NCBI GenBank assembly: GCA_029266935.1
Contig: JAQSVY010000008.1
Span: 1 to 19,788 of the forward strand
Direction of reading: 5' to 3'
Source of the DNA: Burkholderiales bacterium
Lineage (GTDB): Bacteria > Pseudomonadota > Gammaproteobacteria > Burkholderiales > SG8-39
Length of the DNA stretch: 19,788 bases
The translations under genes were made by a program, and so were the position numbers. Below the pieces are notes generated by a model. It was not told the origin of the DNA and ran no database searches. It worked only from the letters and a program-made list of their open reading frames with translations. Shown here piece after piece: positions 18,015-19,788 of this stretch. Numbering within the stretch: the first letter of the stretch is position 1; every line of letters begins with the position of its first letter.

Positions 18015-18941
18015 TCACTCGAACTGCTCTAAAAAGCGCAGGTCGCCGTCGAAGAACAGGCGCAGGTCGTCGATGCTGTAGCGCAGCATGGTGAGCCGCT
18101 CGAGGCCCGAGCCGAAGGCAAAGCCGATGTAGCGCTCGGGATCGAGGCCGAAGTTGCGCACCACCGAAGGGTGCACCTGCCCCGACCCGGAGATCTCGAG
18201 CCAGCCGCCCTGCCGGAAGCGCATGTCGATCTCGGCCGAAGGCTCGGTGAAGGGGAAGAACGAGGGCCGGAAGCGCACCTCGAGCTCGTCGTTCTCGAAG
18301 AAGCGGCGCAGGAAGTCGGTGTAGACGCCCTTCAGGTCGGCGAAGCTGATGTGCTCGTCGATCCACAGCCCCTCGACCTGGTGGAACATCGGCGAGTGCG
18401 TGGCGTCGGAGTCCACCCGGTAGCGAAGCAGAAGCGGCAGGCCGTCCTTGTCCTTGAGATCGACGTAGAACGTATCCTGCATCGAGCGCGCCGGATGGTT
18501 CTCCGGGTTGTTGAGCGCGGTGAAGTTGTACCAGTCGGTCTCGATCTCCGGCCCGTCGGCGATCTCGAAGCCGAGCGAATGCCAGATCGCCTCGATGCGC
18601 TGCCAGGTGCGGATCACCGGGTGCACGCCGCCGCGGCCGCGGCCGCGGCCGGCGAGGGTCACGTCGAGCGCCTCCTCGGAGAGGCGCGCGGTGAGCTTCG
18701 CGTCGGCAAGCTCGGCGCGCCTCGCCTCGAGCGCGGCCTCGATGCTCTGCTTGGCGGCGTTGAACTTCGCGCCGAAAGACTTTCTTTCCTCGGGCGAGAG
18801 CGACTTCAGGCCGGCCTGGAGCGCGGTCAGCTCACCCGACTTGCCCAGGAAGCGCGCCTTGGCATTCTCCAGCGACGCGGCATCGCTCGCCGCGCTAAAC
18901 GCGGCGAGCGCGCGCGAGACGATGCCGTCGAGGTCTAGCAA
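18015..18941 (-). CDS. pheS: Phenylalanyl-tRNA synthetase alpha subunit, internal in-frame deletion
   Basis: Catalytic class II subunit that activates phenylalanine. 308 residues against about 327 in E. coli. The N-terminal coiled-coil, motif 1 region ([17 protein letters not shown], 124-140) and motif 3 ([16 protein letters not shown]) are all present. Between R173 and Y174, however, the text jumps from DGLPLLLR to [20 protein letters not shown]. In other PheS proteins about 26 residues lie here, including the T(H/Q)TS phenylalanine-binding loop and the PGRV strand leading into motif 2. The motif-2 arginine (probably R175) and Q188/E190 remain. The start is TTG directly after the L20 stop (TAA then TTG); no other start gives the usual N-terminus. 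As written, the enzyme should be inactive or strongly impaired. Confidence 0.93.
   Translation of the reverse strand: MLDLDGIVSRALAAFSAASDAASLENAKARFLGKSGELTALQAGLKSLSPEERKSFGAKFNAAKQSIEAALEARRAELADAKLTARLSEEALDVTLAGRGRGRGGVHPVIRTWQRIEAIWHSLGFEIADGPEIETDWYNFTALNNPENHPARSMQDTFYVDLKDKDGLPLLLRYRVDSDATHSPMFHQVEGLWIDEHISFADLKGVYTDFLRRFFENDELEVRFRPSFFPFTEPSAEIDMRFRQGGWLEISGSGQVHPSVVRNFGLDPERYIGFAFGSGLERLTMLRYSIDDLRLFFDGDLRFLEQFE
18422..18423 (-). other. pheS: Junction of the missing pheS segment
   Basis: The minus-strand sequence reads CTTCTGCTTCGC (LLLR), then TACCGGGTGGAC (YRVD), with the join between 18423 and 18422. Relative to E. coli PheS, 26 codons are absent and the frame is kept. No long direct repeat is visible at the join. 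Confidence 0.8.
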
Positions 18942-19301
18942 TTAGTGAGAGAGGCTCGCCTTGACCTGCGAGGCAATCTTCGCGAAGGCGGCCTTGTCCT
19001 GCACCGCGAGGTCGGCAAGCACCTTGCGGTCGATCTCGATCTGGGCGCGCTTCAGACCCGACATGAAGCTCGAGTACGTCATCCCCAGCTCGCGCACCGC
19101 GGCGTTGATGCGCGCGATCCAGAGGGCGCGGAAGGTGCGCTTGCGGTTGCGGCGGTCGCGGTAGGCGTACTGCCCCGCCTTCATCACCGCCTGCTTGGCG
19201 ACGCGGTAGACGTTCTTGCGGCGGCCGCGGAACCCCTTGGCCTGCTTCAGGACCTTCTTGTGGCGCGCGCGCGCCGTGACTCCACGCTTGACTCTTGGCA
19301 T
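18942..19301 (-). CDS. rplT: 50S ribosomal protein L20
   Basis: 119-residue 23S rRNA-binding protein needed early in 50S assembly, and in E. coli a translational repressor of rpmI-rplT. The complete family sequence is visible, from [20 protein letters not shown] through [20 protein letters not shown] to [20 protein letters not shown]. The canonical ATG is at 19301. Upstream there is no intergenic space: the rpmI frame reads straight into this ATG without a stop, so in this sequence L20 is either the C-terminal part of an L35-L20 fusion (18942-19463, 173 residues) or starts internally without a clear Shine-Dalgarno sequence. The TAA stop abuts the pheS TTG. Confidence 0.95.
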   Translation of the reverse strand: MPRVKRGVTARARHKKVLKQAKGFRGRRKNVYRVAKQAVMKAGQYAYRDRRNRKRTFRALWIARINAAVRELGMTYSSFMSGLKRAQIEIDRKVLADLAVQDKAAFAKIASQVKASLSH

Positions 19302-19463
19302 GGCGCGCTGGTCCACGCCGCTGCGGCGGCGCATCTGGCGCTTCCGCTTGGTGCTCTTCTTGGTGAGGATGTGGCGCTTGTATGCGCCGGCGCGCTTGAT
19401 GCTGCCGCTGCCGCGCACCTTGAAGCGCTTCGCAGCGCCTCGCTTGGACTTCATCTTGGGCAT
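19302..19463 (-). CDS. rpmI: 50S ribosomal protein L35, C-terminally truncated and fused to L20
   Basis: Small basic 50S protein. 54 residues are recognisable, beginning [20 protein letters not shown] and including [16 protein letters not shown]. Other L35 proteins are about 65 residues and end in a hydrophobic tail such as LPYA. Here, after SGVDQRA, the frame passes directly into MPRVKRG of L20, with no stop codon and no spacer. About 11 C-terminal residues, the stop and the usual intergenic region are missing. The ATG at 19463 is chosen from the conserved MPKMK start; an ATG 8 codons upstream is in frame but not conserved. It lies 85 bases after infC. Confidence 0.9.
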
Positions 19464-19548
19464 GACTTCGTCTTTCTCTCTTTTCATATGACGCCGGGCG
19501 GTTCGCTGCGCGAACGCTTGATGCCACGGCCATCACTTGTAACCGCTC
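19464..19548 (-). promoter_or_regulatory. infC-rpmI leader with alternative hairpins
   Basis: In minus-strand RNA a perfect 6-bp hairpin forms: GTTCGC (19515-19510), loop GCA, GCGAAC (19506-19501). A second, longer-range pairing, GCGGTT (19546-19541) with AACCGC (19503-19498), shares three bases with it, so the two cannot form fully together. There is no T-run, so it is not an intrinsic terminator. In E. coli, L20 represses this operon through structures in the infC-rpmI region; a similar role here is inference. Confidence 0.35.
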
Positions 19549-19788
19549 TTAAGCTGCAGCGGGCTTTGCAGCCGCTTTTTTCGGCTCCGACTTCGGTCTG
19601 GCTTCCGGCTTTCCCGCCGGCGCCTTCTTCTTCGGCGCCAGCACCATCACCATCTGCCGGCCCTCGAGCTTCGGGAACTGCTCGACCAAGCCGACCGCGT
19701 CGAGGTCCTTGCGCACCCGCTCCAGCAGCCGCTCGCCGAATTCCCGGTGCGCCATCTCGCGGCCGCGGAAGCGCAGCGTCACCTTGGC
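19549..19788 (-). CDS. infC: Translation initiation factor IF-3, C-terminal part
   Basis: The last 79 residues of IF-3; the 5' part lies beyond the window edge. The IF3-C domain reads [20 protein letters not shown], then [20 protein letters not shown]-3 binds the 30S subunit, prevents premature 50S joining and checks the start codon. A Lys/Ala/Pro-rich tail of about 25 residues, ending AAAKPAAA, follows the conserved domain; such tails occur in some proteobacterial IF-3 proteins. The stop is TAA at 19549-19551. It heads the infC-rpmI-rplT-pheST cluster. Confidence 0.95.
   Translation of the reverse strand, partial: AKVTLRFRGREMAHREFGERLLERVRKDLDAVGLVEQFPKLEGRQMVMVLAPKKKAPAGKPEARPKSEPKKAAAKPAAA

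Noticed and set aside
18626..18655. ccgcgg/gcggcc run in pheS
   Set aside because: It encodes the Gly/Arg linker GRGRGRGG before HPV, which is normal in many PheS proteins; not a separate repeat element.
19510..19515. infC-rpmI hairpin as an intrinsic terminator
   Set aside because: The stem is short and no T-run follows on the minus strand; the operon is expected to read through.
1..19788. CRISPR arrays, prophage, insertion sequences, integrases
   Set aside because: No spaced repeat arrays, terminal inverted repeats or transposase/integrase motifs were seen; the only tandem repeats are the short ones listed.

Overview
The window is GC-rich, almost fully coding bacterial chromosome, with G or C at most third codon positions. 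It most likely comes from a betaproteobacterium. The order infC-rpmI-rplT-pheS-pheT-ihfA-merR-tRNA-Pro is shared by Beta- and Gammaproteobacteria. The protein sequences (PheS, the MerR regulator, ProRS, SurE/Pcm/NlpD) look beta-like by eye, but no phylogeny was run. No stretch over 300 bases lacks a gene; the longest gaps are 114 bases (surE/tamA), 85 (infC/rpmI) and 77 (tamB/hydrolase).

Positions 1-6177 (+): a tightly coupled run of proS (5' end outside the window, frameshifted near its 3' end), a small family-1 lytic transglycosylase, a DUF58 protein, a TgpA-like membrane transglutaminase and an MltB-type lytic transglycosylase. Three of the four junctions are 4-base start/stop overlaps. 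Positions 6159-8463 (-): surE-pcm-nlpD, also with 4-base overlaps; nlpD runs tail to tail into mltB, and the rpoS that often follows nlpD is absent. Positions 8464-8577: divergent control region with a tandem 20-bp repeat. Positions 8578-13847 (+): tamA-tamB, the outer-membrane/inner-membrane pair for envelope biogenesis and lipid transport. Positions 13925-14881 (+): a lone epoxide-hydrolase-like gene with its own candidate promoter, ending exactly where the encoded CCA of tRNA-Pro(GGG) begins on the other strand. Positions 14882-19788 (-): the translation/DNA-architecture cluster infC (partial), rpmI, rplT, pheS, pheT, ihfA, merR and the tRNA.

Functionally there is an envelope half (peptidoglycan cleavage, amidase activation, TgpA, TamAB) and a translation half (ProRS, PheRS, L35, L20, IF-3, tRNA-Pro). 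The most striking observations are lesions in essential translation genes. pheS has an in-frame gap of about 26 residues that removes the TxTS amino-acid-binding loop and the strand before motif 2. rpmI has lost its C-terminus and stop codon and reads in frame into rplT, giving an L35-L20 fusion. proS has a 1-base frameshift before its anticodon-binding domain. These are either real and remarkable or signs of assembly or strain-mixing errors; read mapping would decide. I did not see a wholly new multi-gene system, CRISPR array, prophage or insertion sequence.
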